From Agrobacterium sp. RAC06 (GTDB lineage Bacteria > Pseudomonadota > Alphaproteobacteria > Rhizobiales > Rhizobiaceae): a DNA stretch of 64,000 nucleotides. The position numbers and the translations under genes were made by a program. The stretch covers positions 3,006,501 to 3,070,500 of the forward strand of contig NZ_CP016499.1 of assembly GCF_001713475.1 (NCBI RefSeq), in the 5' to 3' direction. Below, piece after piece: positions 26,605 through 35,099 of this stretch; the stretch's first letter is position 1; each line of letters starts with the position of its first letter. Below the pieces are notes generated by a model. That model ran no database searches. It had not been told where the DNA came from and saw nothing but the letters and a program-made list of their open reading frames with translations.

Positions 26605-27579
26605 TCACGAAAAGAGGATCGACGAGAGTTTGCGCCGCGCCATGATGGTGGCCGGGTCTTTCGGCCCCCAGACCTCGAAGAATTGCAGCAGCTGTTTGCG
26701 CGCACCATCGTCCTCGAAGGTCCGGTCGCGCTTCATGATCAGCAGCAGATGTTCTGCTGCTTCCTCGCGGCGACCTTCGACATTGCGGATCTTGGCGAGC
26801 TTCAAGCGCGCCTCGTGATCGTCGGGGTTCAGCGACAGCGTGTGCTCCAGCGCCACGGGATCACCGAGCTTGCGTGCCTCGTCGATCTGATCCAGCCGCG
26901 TGAGAACGGCCTGGATTTCGGCGGCCTTGGCCAGATCTTCGGGCAGCTGGCTGACCAGTTCACGGGCGCGCTGGTGCTGGTTGGCGCCGATCATGCATTC
27001 AGCGAGGCCGGCAATCGCCTTTGTGTTGTCGGGGTCGGCCTGGAGGATCGCGGCAAACAGCTGTGCGGCACCATCGATGTCTCCAGCTACAAGCAAGCCT
27101 GCGGCTTCTTCGAGCACGGCGGCAATTTCAGCTGCCTGATCGGCGCCGGCCGGACCTGCCACCTTGTCGATGAAGGCCTTCACCTGGCTCTCGGGCAGCG
27201 CGCCCATGAAGCCATCAGCCGGGCGCCCATTGACGAAGGCGACCACAGCGGGGATCGACTGGATGCCAAGCTGGCCGGCGACCGACGGATGGTCGTCGAT
27301 GTTCATCTTGACGAGCTTGACGCGGCCACCAGCTTCGTTGACGGCCTTTTCAATGATGGGGGTCAACTGCTTGCACGGACCGCACCAGGGGGCCCAAAAA
27401 TCGACGAGAACCGGCTGGTTGCGCGATTCGTCCATGACGTCGCGGGCGAAGTTCGCCGTCGTCGTGTCCTTGATCAGGTCACCTGCTGGGGGCGTGCCTT
27501 GAGGAGCGCCACCGAACTCCGCCTTGGCCGTCATGGTCTGGTTGCCGTAGCTGCCGTAAGGGTTGCCGTAGTCGCTCAT
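26605..27579 (-). CDS. Thioredoxin-TPR co-chaperone (CnoX/YbbN type)
   Basis: 324 residues. The thioredoxin domain (about 38-140) keeps a full WCGPC active site, unlike E. coli CnoX, which lacks the first Cys. It is followed by a TPR region (about 165-320) with YbbN-type repeats. Such proteins hold oxidised unfolding clients and pass them to GroEL and DnaK. ATG 27579 is preferred over a longer frame because GGGAG is upstream and the sequence before it is not family-like. It is in operon with YbaK-like and LON-domain genes. Confidence 0.9.
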   Translation of the reverse strand: MSDYGNPYGSYGNQTMTAKAEFGGAPQGTPPAGDLIKDTTTANFARDVMDESRNQPVLVDFWAPWCGPCKQLTPIIEKAVNEAGGRVKLVKMNIDDHPSVAGQLGIQSIPAVVAFVNGRPADGFMGALPESQVKAFIDKVAGPAGADQAAEIAAVLEEAAGLLVAGDIDGAAQLFAAILQADPDNTKAIAGLAECMIGANQHQRARELVSQLPEDLAKAAEIQAVLTRLDQIDEARKLGDPVALEHTLSLNPDDHEARLKLAKIRNVEGRREEAAEHLLLIMKRDRTFEDDGARKQLLQFFEVWGPKDPATIMARRKLSSILFS

Positions 27580-27647
27580 CTTCTCGCATCTCCCGCCTAT
27601 TTCGCAGCCTTTGGGGAGGCTGACGTTCTTGCTGTTAAGATCGTATG

Positions 27648-28151
27648 TCAGCCCGAGACTTTCAAGACAAGCGGCGTGTGGCCGGTTGCCTCCATGAAGC
27701 GGATGAGGTCGTCCCGGCCGATCGATGTCGTCGCGTCGTTCGAGAGCGGATGGCAATTGATGATGTCATGCTCCATCAGATCCTTGTCGAGCACGAAGGT
27801 GACATTCTTGTCCGTGTCGTTGATCGCACCGAAGGCCGTCACCGAGCCCGGAACGACGCCGAGATACTCCATCAGCTTTTCCGGCTTGCCGAAAGACACC
27901 TTGCTGGCGGCGCCGATGATCGTGTGCACCGTCTTCAGGTCCACCGATGCATTCTCCTCGACCGTCAGCAGGAAGAAGTTGTCCTTCTTGTCCTTGACGA
28001 ACAGGTTCTTGGTGTGACCGCCGGGGATCTCATCGCGCAGCGAGACCGATTCCGCGACGGTGAAAACCGGCGGGTGGGTCTTCGTCTTGTGTGCGATCCC
28101 GAGTTCGTCGAGGAAACGAAAGAGGTCTTCGGCGGTTTTGGCTGTCGTCAT
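27648..28151 (-). CDS. Prolyl-tRNA editing (YbaK/ProX) domain protein
   Basis: 167-residue free-standing trans-editing domain. The YbaK fold shows GGHTKNLFVKDKKDNFFLLTV with the conserved catalytic Lys region, and GSVTAFGAINDTDKNVTFVLD. ProX-type proteins hydrolyse Ala-tRNA(Pro) and related mischarged species. ATG 28151 (MTTAKT) is chosen; the longer frame has no ribosome site. It is first in the minus-strand operon leading to the thioredoxin gene, 68 bp away. Confidence 0.9.
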   Translation of the reverse strand: MTTAKTAEDLFRFLDELGIAHKTKTHPPVFTVAESVSLRDEIPGGHTKNLFVKDKKDNFFLLTVEENASVDLKTVHTIIGAASKVSFGKPEKLMEYLGVVPGSVTAFGAINDTDKNVTFVLDKDLMEHDIINCHPLSNDATTSIGRDDLIRFMEATGHTPLVLKVSG

Positions 28152-28334
28152 GGCTGTTCTCACTCTGAATCGTCCGGGGCCTTGAGCTCCCACTATCGGA
28201 TTTCCACCTCAGCAATAGGTCCAGGACCGACGTTTCGCAATCTTTCGTACGCCGCGAAAGCCCGGAAAAGCTGAGCTTTCTCAGGTCGTTGTGCCCTTGT
28301 CGAATTTTTTTCGCGCCGATCCGTCATTTCCCTG

Positions 28335-28363
28335 TTGCATTTGAAAAACGGTTGGGCCATATA
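28335..28363 (+). promoter_or_regulatory. Promoter of tRNA-Gly
   Basis: TTGCAT (28335-28340), 17 bases, CATATA (28358-28363). Transcription would start near 28370, leaving a 57-nt 5' leader before the tRNA. Confidence 0.55.
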
Positions 28364-28426
28364 GCGCCCGTCGCCGCAAGACGGACGGCCCACGATCCAG
28401 ACACTACCCCAGGATCGAGGTTATGA

Positions 28427-28501
28427 GCGGGTGTAGCTCAGGGGTAGAGCACAACCTTGCCAAGGTTGGGGTCGAGCGTTCGAATCGCTTCACCCGCTCC
28501 A
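28427..28501 (+). tRNA. tRNA-Gly (anticodon GCC)
   Basis: The acceptor stem pairs GCGGGTG (28427-28433) with CACCCGC (28491-28497), discriminator T and encoded CCA to 28501. The D arm is GCTCAGGGGTAGAGC, the anticodon stem CAACC/GGTTG presents GCC at 28459-28461, and the T loop is GTTCGAATC. It reads GGC and GGU codons. No other tRNA is in the window. Confidence 0.97.
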
Positions 28502-28572
28502 TTCTTCCTTCAGACATTGATTGACGTCGTGGGATTGGTGGCGCCTTTGCGCCGTGCTCGCTGCAACGCGTT

Positions 28573-28606
28573 ACCGGCCGCAGGTTGCCCCGCAGCCGGT
28601 TTTCTT
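28573..28606 (+). terminator. Terminator downstream of tRNA-Gly
   Basis: A 12-bp stem with two wobble or near-wobble pairs (28573-28584 with 28589-28600), loop TTGC and TTTCTTC after it. It ends just before the convergent galM stop and could serve both sides weakly. Confidence 0.65.
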
Positions 28607-28609
28607 CAT

Positions 28610-29620
28610 TCAGGCTTTCGAGAAGACGTAATCCGTTTCCTGGCGCAGGACTTCGCCAGGTCGCAGTACCGCGTTCGGGAAATTCGGATGGTTGATCGCG
28701 TCCGGCCAGACCTGTGTTTCCATGCAGAAGCCGGCAAAAGCGCCATAGCGCCGGCCGTCGAGGCCGGGAACAGCCGGCGATACCTTGCCGCCGGCATAGA
28801 ACTGCACGCCAGGCTCCGTTGTCAGGATCTCCATGGTCACGCCTGAATTGACGCTGCGCGCCAGGGAGACGCTACGCTTGGCGACCCGACTGCTCGAGAA
28901 GCAGAAATTATGGTCGTAGCCGAGTTGAGCGCCATCGACTTCGAGGCGGATCGGGCGCATCTCACGGAAGTCGAAGGCAGTGTTCTCGACCGGTCTGATT
29001 TCTCCGGTGGGGATCAGCCGCTCGTCGACCGGCGTATAGTGATCGGCCGCGATCATCAGATCATGGCCGAGGATGTCTGCACGGCCATCGAGATTGAAAT
29101 AGGCGTGGTGGCAGACATTGGCGATCGTCGGCTTGTCGGTCACTGTTTCATACAGGGCAGAGAAGGTGCCGCCATCCTTCAGCGCAAAACTCGCACGGGT
29201 GCGCGTGGTCCCAGGATAGCCGGCGCGACCGTCCGGATCGGTCACCTCCATCACGACGAAATCGCCGCCATGATCGAGGATCGTCCAGTTCTGTCGGCCC
29301 ATGCCATCAGAACCGCCATGCAGGTGGGAGATCCCCCTCTCGTTGAGCTCGAGCTGATAGTCGACGCCATCCAGGGTGAAGCGCCCGCCGCCGATGCGGT
29401 TGGCGCAGCGTCCGGGTGTCGCGCCGAAATAGGGGGAATGGTCGAGATAGCCGGCGAGATCCTCGAAGCCGAGCACCAGTGGTGCATCGTGTCCCTCCAG
29501 ACGCAGATCCTGCAGGACTGCACCAAAGGTGATGATCGATGCCGTAAGGCCCCCACCCTTCAGCACCACCTTCTCGACCGCCTCGCCCGTGGGCATCACG
29601 CCGAATATCGTCTTCGTCAT
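28610..29620 (-). CDS. galM: Aldose 1-epimerase (mutarotase)
   Basis: 336-residue beta-sandwich enzyme that interconverts alpha and beta anomers of aldohexoses. The conserved NRIGGGRFTLDG loop, catalytic His in NVCHHAYFNL and catalytic Glu in FCMETQVWPDA are present. There is no signal peptide, so it acts in the cytoplasm. It lies 46 bp downstream of the vWA gene on the same strand and may be cotranscribed, though no sugar-utilisation genes are nearby. Confidence 0.94.
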   Translation of the reverse strand: MTKTIFGVMPTGEAVEKVVLKGGGLTASIITFGAVLQDLRLEGHDAPLVLGFEDLAGYLDHSPYFGATPGRCANRIGGGRFTLDGVDYQLELNERGISHLHGGSDGMGRQNWTILDHGGDFVVMEVTDPDGRAGYPGTTRTRASFALKDGGTFSALYETVTDKPTIANVCHHAYFNLDGRADILGHDLMIAADHYTPVDERLIPTGEIRPVENTAFDFREMRPIRLEVDGAQLGYDHNFCFSSSRVAKRSVSLARSVNSGVTMEILTTEPGVQFYAGGKVSPAVPGLDGRRYGAFAGFCMETQVWPDAINHPNFPNAVLRPGEVLRQETDYVFSKA

Positions 29621-29666
29621 TCTGTCGTTTCCTCGCCTGAATTCATTAAAGTCTTTTGTCTGTCGG

Positions 29667-30851
29667 TCATCGCGCCAATTCGCGGGCTGCAGCCTCCAGG
29701 CCGCCCAGCGTCAGCGGATACATCCGGTCGCCGATCAGCCGGCGAATCAGGCCGACGGACATCGTATAGTCCCAGTTCGCCTGCGGAAGCGGATTGATCC
29801 AGAGATGCCGGCGGAAGTGATCGGTCAATCGCGTCATCCAGGCTGCCCCGCTTTCGGTGTTCCAGTGCTCGACCGACCCGCCGGGATGGGTGACCTCGTA
29901 AGGGCTCATCGCCGCATCGCCAACGAAGATCAGCCGGTAGTCGGAGCCGAAGGTTCTGATGACGTCGGATGTCGGGATGGTATCGGCGTGGCGGCGCTGA
30001 TTGTCTTTCCAGACGCGCTCATAGGGGCAGTTGTGGAAGTAGAAATACTCCATATGCCGGAATTCGGAGCGGGCCGCCGAAAACAGTTCCTCGACCTCGC
30101 GGACATGCTCATCCATCGAGCCGCCGATATCGAAGAACATCAGCAGCTTCAAGGCATTGCGCCGCTCGGGTTGGGTCTTCACGTCGAGATAGCCGTGCTC
30201 TGCGGTCGAGCGAATGGTGCCGGAGAGATCCAGTTCTTCCGTAGCTCCCTCGCGCACAAAGCGGCGCAGCCGTCGAAGCGCTACCTTGATGTTGCGGGTG
30301 CCGAGTTCGACACGGTCGTCGAGATTGCGGAACTCGCGCTGGTCCCAGACCTTCACGGCACGCCGATGCCGGCTTTCCTCCTGGCCGATGCGCACACCTT
30401 CCGGATTGTAGCCATAGGCGCCGAAGGGCGAGGTGCCGGCCGTGCCGATCCACTTGTTGCCGCCCTGGTGGCGCTCCTTCTGCTCTGCCAGCCGTCTTTT
30501 AAGCGTTTCCATCAGCTTGTCGAAGCCGCCAAGCGCCTCGATCAGCTTCTTGTCCTCGTCGGAGAGGTGTTTTTCGGCGATCTTGCGCAGCCAGTCTTCG
30601 GGGATTGTCTGCCGATCGACGCCTTCTGCTGCGCCCTCGCTCAGGATGCCACCGAAGATCTCGGAAAAAACCCGGTCGAATCGGTCGATGAAGCGCTCAT
30701 CCTTCACCAGGGTGGTGCGGGCGAGATAGTAGAAACCTTCGGGATCGAAGTCGACCAGACCTGACTGCAGGCCTTCGAGCAGCGCCAGATATTCCCGCAG
30801 GGTCACGGGAACCTTCTCTTCTTTCAGACGCAGAAAAAACGGCAGAAACAT
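29667..30851 (-). CDS. CoxE-like von Willebrand factor A domain protein
   Basis: 394 residues. The N-terminal half is helical (about 1-200, LPFFLRLKEEKVPVT to the Arg-rich NIKVALRRLRRF). The C-terminal vWA domain starts near LKLLMFFDIGGSMD, a MIDAS-like site with DxGGS in place of DxSxS. Such proteins work with MoxR AAA+ ATPases in assembly or metal-insertion chaperoning. The likely partner, a MoxR ATPase, is 20 kb away at 51.2 kb rather than adjacent. The specific client is unknown. Confidence 0.85.
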   Translation of the reverse strand: MFLPFFLRLKEEKVPVTLREYLALLEGLQSGLVDFDPEGFYYLARTTLVKDERFIDRFDRVFSEIFGGILSEGAAEGVDRQTIPEDWLRKIAEKHLSDEDKKLIEALGGFDKLMETLKRRLAEQKERHQGGNKWIGTAGTSPFGAYGYNPEGVRIGQEESRHRRAVKVWDQREFRNLDDRVELGTRNIKVALRRLRRFVREGATEELDLSGTIRSTAEHGYLDVKTQPERRNALKLLMFFDIGGSMDEHVREVEELFSAARSEFRHMEYFYFHNCPYERVWKDNQRRHADTIPTSDVIRTFGSDYRLIFVGDAAMSPYEVTHPGGSVEHWNTESGAAWMTRLTDHFRRHLWINPLPQANWDYTMSVGLIRRLIGDRMYPLTLGGLEAAARELAR

Positions 30852-30945
30852 CGGATGACAATGGCTCGGTTCATCGGCGGCGGCATCCTGTCATAGCGGA
30901 CCCCGCCTGTCCTGGCAAAATCCGCTCCCGTCCCCCGTGTCGCTG

Positions 30946-31875
30946 TCAGCCTGCCAGATCCTTGCCGATCTCGTTCAGATCGTATGGCGTCATCTGGTAG
31001 ATCTCGTTGATCCAGTTGCCGAACAGAAGATGCGCGTGGCCGCGCCAGCGGTTGAGCGGCGTCAGCGTGTCGTCATTGTGCGGGAAATAATTGTGCGGCA
31101 GCTTGATCGGAATGCCGGCATTCTTGTCGCGGAAATACTCGTCGCCGAGCGAGGTCGAGTCATATTCGACATGGTTGAACATGTAGAGCCGTTTGGCCCG
31201 TTTCTCCTGCACCAGGCACACACCCATCTCGTCTGATTCGAGCAGGACCTCCAGTTCCGGCACCTTCTCGATGTCTTGGCGACGGACTTCCGTCCAGCGC
31301 GAGACCGGCACCTGAAAATCATCAGAGAAGCCGTTCAGGTACACCGAAGAAGGCGCCAGGTTGCGGTGGCGATAGACGCCGAAGGCCTTCTCCTTCAGCG
31401 CATGCTTCGGCACCTTGTGGAAGTGGTAGATCGCTGCCATGCCGCCCCAGCAGACATTCATCGTCGAATGCACGTTGGTCTCGGTCCAATCAAGGATCTC
31501 TTCCAGCTCCGGCCAGTAGGTGACCTCCTCGAAGGGCAGGGTCTCCACCGGCGCGCCGGTGATGATGAAGCCGTCGAACTTGCGATCCTTCACCTCGTCC
31601 CAGGTCTGGTAGAAGGAAAGAAGATGCTCTTCCGGCGTATTCTTGGCCTTGTGGCCACCGACGCGCACCAGCGTCAGCTCCACCTGTAGCGGCGAGGCGC
31701 CGATCAGCCGGGCGAACTGCACCTCGGTCTTGATCTTGTTCGGCATGAGGTTGAGCAGGCCGATCTGCAACGGGCGAATGTCCTGGCGAATGGCCATGGT
31801 TTCGGTCATGACCCGCACGCCCTCATGCACGAGGGTTTCAAAGGCGGGCAGCGTATCGGGGATCCTGATCGGCAT
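30946..31875 (-). CDS. metA: Homoserine O-acyltransferase MetA, predicted acetyl-CoA-specific
   Basis: 309 residues. Catalyses the committed step of methionine synthesis. Catalytic C142 (VCWGG) and the H235/E237 pair (FNHVEYDS) align with E. coli numbering. Residue 111 is Glu (GAPVE) where succinyl-specific E. coli MetA has Gly; published work on this family ties Glu to acetyl-CoA use, so O-acetylhomoserine is the expected product. ATG 31875 is chosen over a longer frame that runs into the leader. Expression is under a SAM-II riboswitch with a terminator upstream. Confidence 0.94.
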   Translation of the reverse strand: MPIRIPDTLPAFETLVHEGVRVMTETMAIRQDIRPLQIGLLNLMPNKIKTEVQFARLIGASPLQVELTLVRVGGHKAKNTPEEHLLSFYQTWDEVKDRKFDGFIITGAPVETLPFEEVTYWPELEEILDWTETNVHSTMNVCWGGMAAIYHFHKVPKHALKEKAFGVYRHRNLAPSSVYLNGFSDDFQVPVSRWTEVRRQDIEKVPELEVLLESDEMGVCLVQEKRAKRLYMFNHVEYDSTSLGDEYFRDKNAGIPIKLPHNYFPHNDDTLTPLNRWRGHAHLLFGNWINEIYQMTPYDLNEIGKDLAG

Positions 31876-31920
31876 CTTACTCTCGACTTTCCTTGTCACG
31901 GCGGTTTCAGACCGCGGAAA

Positions 31921-31954
31921 CAAAAATACCGGCAGCTTTTATATCGCTACCGGT
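31921..31954 (-). terminator. Intrinsic terminator in the metA leader
   Basis: Minus-strand stem ACCGGTAGC / GCTGCCGGT (one wobble), loop GATATAAAA and ATTTTTG after it. It lies 27 bp downstream of the riboswitch and 46 bp before the metA start, so SAM binding may control termination here. Confidence 0.75.
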
Positions 31955-31980
31955 CCTTGGAAAGTCTTCAAACTCGCCTC

Positions 31981-32035
31981 GGCCCTTTAGCGACTTATTT
32001 TACGTGGCTGCAAGCCGGCCGGCCAAATCACCACG
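31981..32035 (-). promoter_or_regulatory. SAM-II riboswitch controlling metA
   Basis: Minus-strand sequence begins CGTGGTGATTTGGCC, closes P1 with GCAGCCACG, and ends with the A-rich segment and GTCGCTAAAGGGCC. These are the conserved pieces of the SAM-II (metA) motif first found in Agrobacterium and other alphaproteobacteria: the P1 stem, the GAUUU loop and the downstream GCUAAAG that forms the pseudoknot. Binding of S-adenosylmethionine lowers metA expression. Confidence 0.93.
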
Positions 32036-32046
32036 GAACACGAGGC

Positions 32047-32075
32047 CTCTTACGCCTGTCGGGGTTGCGAATCAA
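32047..32075 (-). promoter_or_regulatory. Promoter of the metA transcript
   Basis: Minus strand TTGATT (32075-32070), 17 bases, TAAGAG (32052-32047). The transcript would start near 32040, five bases before the riboswitch, which supports both calls. Confidence 0.6.
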
Positions 32076-32092
32076 TGGGGAAGGCGAGTGCC

Positions 32093-32425
32093 GCCTTTGC
32101 CCCTCATCCGCCCCTTCGGGGCACCTTCTCCCCGCAAGCGGGGAGAAGGCCGAGACCTCAACCGCTTGCACCCCCTCTCCCCGCCTGCTGGGAGAGGGTA
32201 GGGTGAGGGGCAAAGGCCACAAACTCGGTGCCCGGCGGTTCGCTCCCGCTTCTCCCCAGCGGGGAGAAGATGGTCCGCAGGACCAGATGAGGGGGCGCGA
32301 AGCGCAAGGCGAGATGGTACGATGGTTGAGGGTTCCTCACTATTCTTCACCATGCGACGTTCGGCTACGCCGCCCCCTCATCCGGCGCTGCGCGCCACCT
32401 TCTCCCCGCTGGGGAGAAGAGGGAA
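32093..32425. repeat. Cluster of four palindromic repeat units (RIME-like)
   Basis: Units at about 32097-32150, 32171-32217, 32249-32292 and 32370-32421 share a CCCCTCATCC box, a variable GC hairpin and a second hairpin of the type CTTCTCCCCG-n-CGGGGAGAAG. Unit 1 and unit 2 are bounded by a perfect 14-bp inverted repeat (32093-32106 and 32204-32217); units 3 and 4 face each other. The pattern resembles Rhizobium intergenic mosaic elements. No gene is present. Confidence 0.8.
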
Positions 32426-33470
32426 ACCGCCATCTGCGCCCCAATTCCCGAAAAAAGGGGGATGAGTTTGAGAAAATCCCAAGCAAAATCAAACCCCGAT
32501 ATGTTTTTTCATCCCCACCCATTTCCACCCTCGTAGACTCATCCCTGTCCCGCCCTCGGATACACCTGACGATGCGATGTCAGGCGAGGCGGGGCCGGCG
32601 CCGGGGCCAAGTGCTGTCGCAGGCACAAATCCCCGGCCCGCTGCAACGGTCTCCCTCTGGACGTGGGGCTGGTAACGAAAGTGATGGGGTCGGATGCCCC
32701 AACACCGGATACCCCGATCGGAAGGACGTGCCTCAGAGGCACCCAGACAAGGCGCCCACGCTGTCGCGAACATCCAGACAGCGGGGCGGATAAAACGGCG
32801 GGGATGAGCGCCGGGCCGCAAATGGCAGACGATCATCCCCCGGGCGAGGGTCCCGGTCGGAATGGTGCACCATCCGGCGGGAACCTCCCGGGCCACCGGC
32901 CAGGCTGAAGCGCCACCTCACGGTGATGCCGCAGCCGGACCCGCGCCCGGTCAATCTTCGGTCCTCGGGTCAAGCCCGAGGATGACGAGGACCGTCGCCG
33001 CCTTGCCAGAGAGACGCATGCAGCGGGAATAGACGCCGAACGGGGCGCCGGAAGGAGCCACATAAAACTACCTAGACAGGTTGCTTCTGGCGCCTCGTCC
33101 GAGACAAGCATGACCCACCCGGAGGGAGGTGATCCCGACCGGCGGCGAAGCTTGGGGTTTTTGACAGCAATAGATTTCCCCTCACCCTGAGGCGCCCGAC
33201 CTTGTCGGGCCTCGAAGGGCCAGGCCACCACCTCAGCATGCGCCCGAGCTGAAGCCGCCGCGCCCGCCTCTCCCCCCTTGTGGGAGAGGTTGCAAAATCG
33301 AAGGCTTAGGTGAGCGCAAGCCACCTAAACTTCAGATTTTGCTGGTGAGGGGATCGGTGCTGCGGGCACGACGAACGGACCCCCTCTCTTGCGATTTCAG
33401 ATGTTTAGGCGGCTTTCGCTCGCCTCCCCCACCAAGGGGGAGATGAGCTCCCACAACGGGGAGAGGACAT
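32426..33470. other. Gene-free region with further scattered inverted repeats
   Basis: I find no convincing gene in this 1-kb stretch; possible frames lack ribosome sites and recognisable content. It holds more hairpins: CCTGAC/GTCAGG inside CCTCG/CGAGG (32554-32589), TCCTCGGG/CCCGAGGA (32962-32982), a GCCCGAC/GTCGGGC hairpin near 33190-33215, and two related blocks near 33270-33355 and 33380-33450 containing paired CACCTAAA-type and GGGAGAGG/CCTCTC-type arms. Several are common intergenic repeats of proteobacterial genomes. Confidence 0.6.
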
Positions 33471-33677
33471 TCACTGCTCTCCAAGCTTCATGCTGGGATC
33501 ATACTCCTTGCCATGCACCGTCTTCACCACGGCCTGGCCGCAATATAGCTTGTTCTCGGCAGCGTTGAATGTGTGGCTTGGCGAGCCGTGCAGTTCCCAG
33601 CCCTTGTTCAGCGCGTCGGTGACGCGGTGGCAGAAGCTCGAATCATCCGGGCCGGTGAGAAAACGATAGACTTTCAT
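33471..33677 (-). CDS. DUF1737 small protein
   Basis: 68 residues: MKVYRFLTGPDDSSFCHRVT, then NKGWELHGSPSHTFN. The pattern fits DUF1737, a family of about 60-70 residues with unknown function. The start codon overlaps the stop of the upstream CoA-ester lyase by 4 bp (ATGA), so the two are coupled. It is the last gene before the repeat island. Confidence 0.85.
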   Translation of the reverse strand: MKVYRFLTGPDDSSFCHRVTDALNKGWELHGSPSHTFNAAENKLYCGQAVVKTVHGKEYDPSMKLGEQ

Positions 33678-34594
33678 GGCTTGTCCTTTCTGGCAGTGAT
33701 CAGGGCGAGCTTGGCGAGAAGGCGGGCGGCCTCCTCGGCATGCAGTCGTTCGATCATCCGCCCATCGATGTTGATAACGTTGAGGCCCGCATGGGCCGGG
33801 TCGGAAAAGGCGTCGGCCACGAGCCGCGCCTCGGCAATCGCGGCTTCCGAGGGGCCGAAATGGCGATTGGCGGGTTCGATCTGCGCCGGATGGATCAGCA
33901 TCTTGCCGTCGAAGCCCATGGCCCTGCCCTGGGCGCATTCGGCGGAGAAGGCCTCGAGGTCGCGAAAATCGTTCGACACGCTGTCGATCACATCGAGCCC
34001 ATAGGCCCGGGCGGCAAGTACGACCTGCATCAGATAGGGCACCAGATAGGTGCGTCCGGTCGCTGCCGGAATGCCGGTGGCCTTGCGCAGATCGTTCAGC
34101 CCAACGACGAAGGCGTCGAGCCGGCTGTCGCTGGTGCGCCCCGAAGAGGCAATCGCTGCCGCGTTGAGCACACCGCGCGGCGTTTCGATCATGGCCCAGA
34201 TCCTGAGACCTTCCGCCGCATCCTGCTCGCCGATCAGGTCCGCCACGTCCTGCACCGTGACCGGTTCCTCGACCTTAGGCAGCAGCACGGCGTCGGGCAC
34301 GCACTGCAAGACGAGCCTCATGTCTTCGCGGAAATGCGGTGTGTCGGAGGCATTGATCCTGACGATGCGCTCGCGATGGCCGAGATCGGCATTTCGCAAG
34401 AATTCCAGAAGCTTGTGCCGGGCGTCGGCCTTCCGGTCTTCGGCCACGGAATCCTCGAGATCGAAGATGACGGTATCGCAATCAAGGCCCGTCACCTTCT
34501 CCAGGGCGCGGTCGTTGATCGCGGGCACCGTCAGGACCGATCGGCGAAGCCGAGACGGGTGGTGAAAGCGAAAGGAGGAGGCCTCTGATGTCAT
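33674..34594 (-). CDS. HpcH/HpaI aldolase / citrate-lyase beta family (CoA-ester lyase)
   Basis: 306-residue TIM-barrel enzyme of the CitE-like group. Motifs: RSVLTVPAINDRALEK, DTVIFDLEDSVAEDRKADAR (metal Asp/Glu), RINASDTP, LLPKVEEP, IWAMIETPRGVLNA (metal Glu) and GFDGKMLIHPAQI. Members cleave malyl-CoA, citramalyl-CoA or similar esters; which one cannot be decided. ATG 34594 begins the family-like sequence. It forms a two-gene operon with the DUF1737 gene. Confidence 0.88.
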   Translation of the reverse strand: MTSEASSFRFHHPSRLRRSVLTVPAINDRALEKVTGLDCDTVIFDLEDSVAEDRKADARHKLLEFLRNADLGHRERIVRINASDTPHFREDMRLVLQCVPDAVLLPKVEEPVTVQDVADLIGEQDAAEGLRIWAMIETPRGVLNAAAIASSGRTSDSRLDAFVVGLNDLRKATGIPAATGRTYLVPYLMQVVLAARAYGLDVIDSVSNDFRDLEAFSAECAQGRAMGFDGKMLIHPAQIEPANRHFGPSEAAIAEARLVADAFSDPAHAGLNVINIDGRMIERLHAEEAARLLAKLALITARKDKP

Positions 34595-34704
34595 GGCCGA
34601 GTTCTGGCAAGCTTTGCCCGCCCACGCAAGATGACAATTGGGTGAAAGGCCCTTGCAAAGCCTTGGGATAAGGACCACCTTGGTAACTGCGAAAGGACAA
34701 GATC

Positions 34705-34935
34705 ATGCAGAACATCCGCTCCGCCGCCTATGCCCTTGTTGGCCTCGCTTTTGTCGGCCTTGCCGCCGCCTTTGCGGTGTCGCTCACTCTGGTGATTGGC
34801 GCACTCCTGACCGTGACGCTCGGCGCCCGCATGCTGATGGGCAAGACGAAGCGCGCTCCGGCCTATGTGAAAGCCAAGCGTCGCGATGACGTGCGCGTCT
34901 GGAACGACGGCAAGGGTACGATCATCGATCTTTGA
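34705..34935 (+). CDS. Small membrane protein of unknown function
   Basis: 76 residues. Two adjoining hydrophobic stretches (about 8-28 and 29-45) form one or two membrane helices; the remaining C-terminal half is basic (KTKRAPAYVKAKRRDD) and ends DGKGTIIDL. I do not recognise a family. AAAGGA before ATG 34705 and coding-like composition support a real gene. It lies between the divergent lyase gene and leuD. Confidence 0.65.
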   Translation: MQNIRSAAYALVGLAFVGLAAAFAVSLTLVIGALLTVTLGARMLMGKTKRAPAYVKAKRRDDVRVWNDGKGTIIDL

Positions 34936-34958
34936 TCTGGCCGAAGGTCGCTCCATCA

Positions 34959-35014
34959 TCTCACCTGTCCATCGGGTGAGATGTGGCTATCGCTTGGAAA
35001 ACGGCGATAGAGCC
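34959..35014 (+). promoter_or_regulatory. Two hairpins upstream of leuD
   Basis: TCTCACC (34959-34965) pairs with GGTGAGA (34975-34981); CTATCGC (34987-34993) pairs with GCGATAG (35004-35010). No T-run follows the first, so it is a poor terminator for the preceding small gene. They may form a leuD leader structure 86 nt before its start. Confidence 0.35.
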
Positions 35015-35099
35015 TCCTCAAGATTCTCCTTCAAATTTCTGCGGTTTTGCTCTATGGGCGAGGCATCAAACGCGCATTAGCCAGATCGAAGGCAGACTG

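Noticed and set aside
32097..32421. CRISPR-like array
   Set aside because: Repeats are palindromic, of unequal length, in both orientations, with no regular spacers and no cas genes nearby.
32489..33324. Open frames of 130-160 codons in the repeat island
   Set aside because: They run across palindromic repeats, lack ribosome sites and are Arg/Pro-rich as expected from random GC-rich sequence.
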